Origin: an uncultured bacterium
GTDB taxonomy: Bacteria > Bacillota > Clostridia > Christensenellales > Pumilibacteraceae
DNA length: 6,798 nt
Reading direction: 5' to 3'
Assembly (NCBI GenBank): GCA_949747725.1
Contig: CATKFJ010000205.1
Location: 1-6,798, forward strand
Shown here piece by piece: positions 5,782 through 6,798 of the stretch (the stretch's first letter is position 1; every line of letters starts with the position of its first letter). The notes under the pieces were generated by a model. That model made no database searches. It had not been told where the DNA came from and was given only the letters and a program-made list of their open reading frames with translations. The position numbers and the translations under genes were made by a program.

Positions 5782-6788
5782 AAAACCGCGGAATAATTAA
5801 ACGGCTTATCATGGGCAAGCCGCGCGAAAAAGATTTCACTGAAGACGATCTTCCGGCAACACGCAGAAAACAATTCGGTTTTTTAATGCGGACGCGGTTC
5901 GGTGTAATGTTCAGATTCAATCTTTTGTCGGCGCTGTTCTTTGTGCCGCTTGCCGTGTGGGAATTGCTTGTGAGCGGTTATGTCTCAAACTACTTAGCTG
6001 ACATGACGGTTGCCGAGCAGTTGAGTAAAGCGTTGTATCTGTCGCTTTTGCGGTACGGAACGGAAATACCGCTGTTCATGCTTGGGTTCGTAGGCTTAAC
6101 GGGCGCGTTCTATATTGCGCGGCGCATTAGCTGGGGACAGTCGGTAAAGCTTTTAAAAGATTTCGGCACGGGCATCAAGCAGAGCTATAAGCAGTTCTTG
6201 CTAATCGGGCTGGTGACGGGTATAGTCAATCTAATTGCTAATTACATCATCGACTATTCGGTACTGTCTTTAACTGTAGGCAATTCGCTGTTGTGGACGT
6301 TCGTACTCGTTCTTGCGGCGCTCTTTATGCTGATCTTCGCCGTGGCGGTCATGTTCGCGCTTTGTTGCAGTTCGCTTTACAATATAACGTTCGGCAGACT
6401 TTTTCTCGGCGCGTTTACCATGACGTTCAAAACTCTGTTTTCGAGCGTGGGCGTGTGCTTGCTGTCGCTGTTGCCGTTGCTCGTGTTTATGTTTATGCCG
6501 TGGGCGTTCGTTCGCATAATTGGGTATTGCGTGGCGGCGGTGTTCTCTATAGGGTTTGCCGTCACTATGCAAACGGTATACAGTTTCGGCGTTTTCGACA
6601 GATTCATTAACGAAAAACAGTATCCCGATTTCGTGCGCATGGGTTTGCGCGGAAGCGGATCGGACGAAACCGACGAAGATGCGGAAGCGGACGGCGACGA
6701 AATCGGCGACGAATCGTTTGAGAATAGCGCAGACGCAACCGAAAACGGCGACATGCAGTCCGCGCCGACCGAAGGCGGTGAACAATGA
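5778..6788 (+). CDS. Six-TM DUF624/YesL-like membrane protein with acidic C-terminal tail
   Basis: This is a 336-residue integral membrane protein. After a basic cytoplasmic N-terminus, hydrophobic segments appear at about 46-67, 95-115, 138-160, 170-196, 221-241 and 243-270. The pattern recalls DUF624/YesL proteins: an aromatic and basic stretch entering the first helix (FGFLMRTRFGVMFRFNLL), a Gly-rich helix ending GAFYIARRISWG, then an amphipathic KDFGTGIKQSYKQF segment before the next helix. DUF624 genes are often found beside sugar ABC transporters and plant-polysaccharide genes (for example yesL in Bacillus), which fits this locus; their biochemical role is not established. An unusual feature is the tail at 295-336: 17 of 42 residues are Asp or Glu and none is Lys or Arg. 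It starts at GTG with a 4-base overlap with the gene before and ends with a 4-base overlap with the gene after. The family match is by eye; the membrane topology is firm. Confidence 0.85.
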   Translation: MKNRGIIKRLIMGKPREKDFTEDDLPATRRKQFGFLMRTRFGVMFRFNLLSALFFVPLAVWELLVSGYVSNYLADMTVAEQLSKALYLSLLRYGTEIPLFMLGFVGLTGAFYIARRISWGQSVKLLKDFGTGIKQSYKQFLLIGLVTGIVNLIANYIIDYSVLSLTVGNSLLWTFVLVLAALFMLIFAVAVMFALCCSSLYNITFGRLFLGAFTMTFKTLFSSVGVCLLSLLPLLVFMFMPWAFVRIIGYCVAAVFSIGFAVTMQTVYSFGVFDRFINEKQYPDFVRMGLRGSGSDETDEDAEADGDEIGDESFENSADATENGDMQSAPTEGGEQ

Positions 6789-6798
6789 ACATCACTGC
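6785..6798 (+). CDS. Start of a further gene in the same operon (3' truncated)
   Basis: ATG at 6785 overlaps the preceding TGA as ATGA, with AAGGCGGTG at 6772-6780 as a plausible ribosome site. Only Met-Asn-Ile-Thr and two bases of the next codon are visible, so no product can be named. The call rests on the same 4-base overlap style seen at 5778. Confidence 0.55.

Noticed and set aside
5811..5813. ATG as alternative start of the DUF624-like gene
   Set aside because: It has no Shine-Dalgarno sequence, while GTG 5778 has GGGGAGG upstream and a GTGA overlap with the previous stop.

Overview
The window looks like a carbohydrate-uptake locus from a low-to-medium GC Gram-positive bacterium of the Bacillota (Firmicutes), probably an uncultured gut or plant-biomass clostridial lineage. 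That assignment rests on four things: CUT1-type sugar permeases with no ATPase beside them, a lipobox lipoprotein glycosidase, strong Shine-Dalgarno sites and a DUF624/YesL-like membrane protein. Codon usage is mixed, with many ATA, GCG and GGC codons, and composition is near 50% GC by eye. A Christensenellales-type gut clostridium would fit, but this is a guess and not a taxonomic call. All genes are on the + strand.

Region 1 (1-2142) is an ABC sugar importer. It holds the last 80 codons of a protein that is probably the solute-binding lipoprotein, then a MalF/UgpA-type permease (267-1178) and a MalG/UgpE-type permease (1171-2142) overlapping it by 8 bases. Both permeases carry the EAA loop that docks the ATPase. 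No ATPase gene is present. In many Firmicutes CUT1 systems one MsmX-type ATPase is shared and encoded elsewhere.

Region 2 (2143-4680) is an 87-base gap with a small GC-rich hairpin, followed by a large surface lipoprotein of glycoside hydrolase family 43. It has a catalytic beta-propeller, a galactose-binding-like (F5/8C-like) module and a C-terminal jelly-roll-like (LamG/DUF1080-like) module. The likely division of labour is that the enzyme trims arabinose- or xylose-containing plant glycans at the cell surface and the importer takes up the products.

Region 3 (4681-6798) is a second transcription unit. The 86-base gap carries a near-consensus housekeeping promoter (TTGACT, 17 bases, TAAAAT) whose -10 lies at the centre of a 31-base inverted repeat, a layout typical of a repressor operator. 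Downstream are four tightly overlapping genes (overlaps of 8, 4 and 4 bases): a two-TM protein of unknown function, a 173-residue membrane-anchored protein that resembles a fragment of a family-1 sugar-binding protein, a six-TM DUF624/YesL-like protein with a very acidic tail, and the first codons of another gene. This operon is the least explained and most interesting part. It may encode a membrane accessory or sensing module for the neighbouring sugar system, but that is inference. No RNA genes, mobile elements, CRISPR arrays or insertion sequences were seen.
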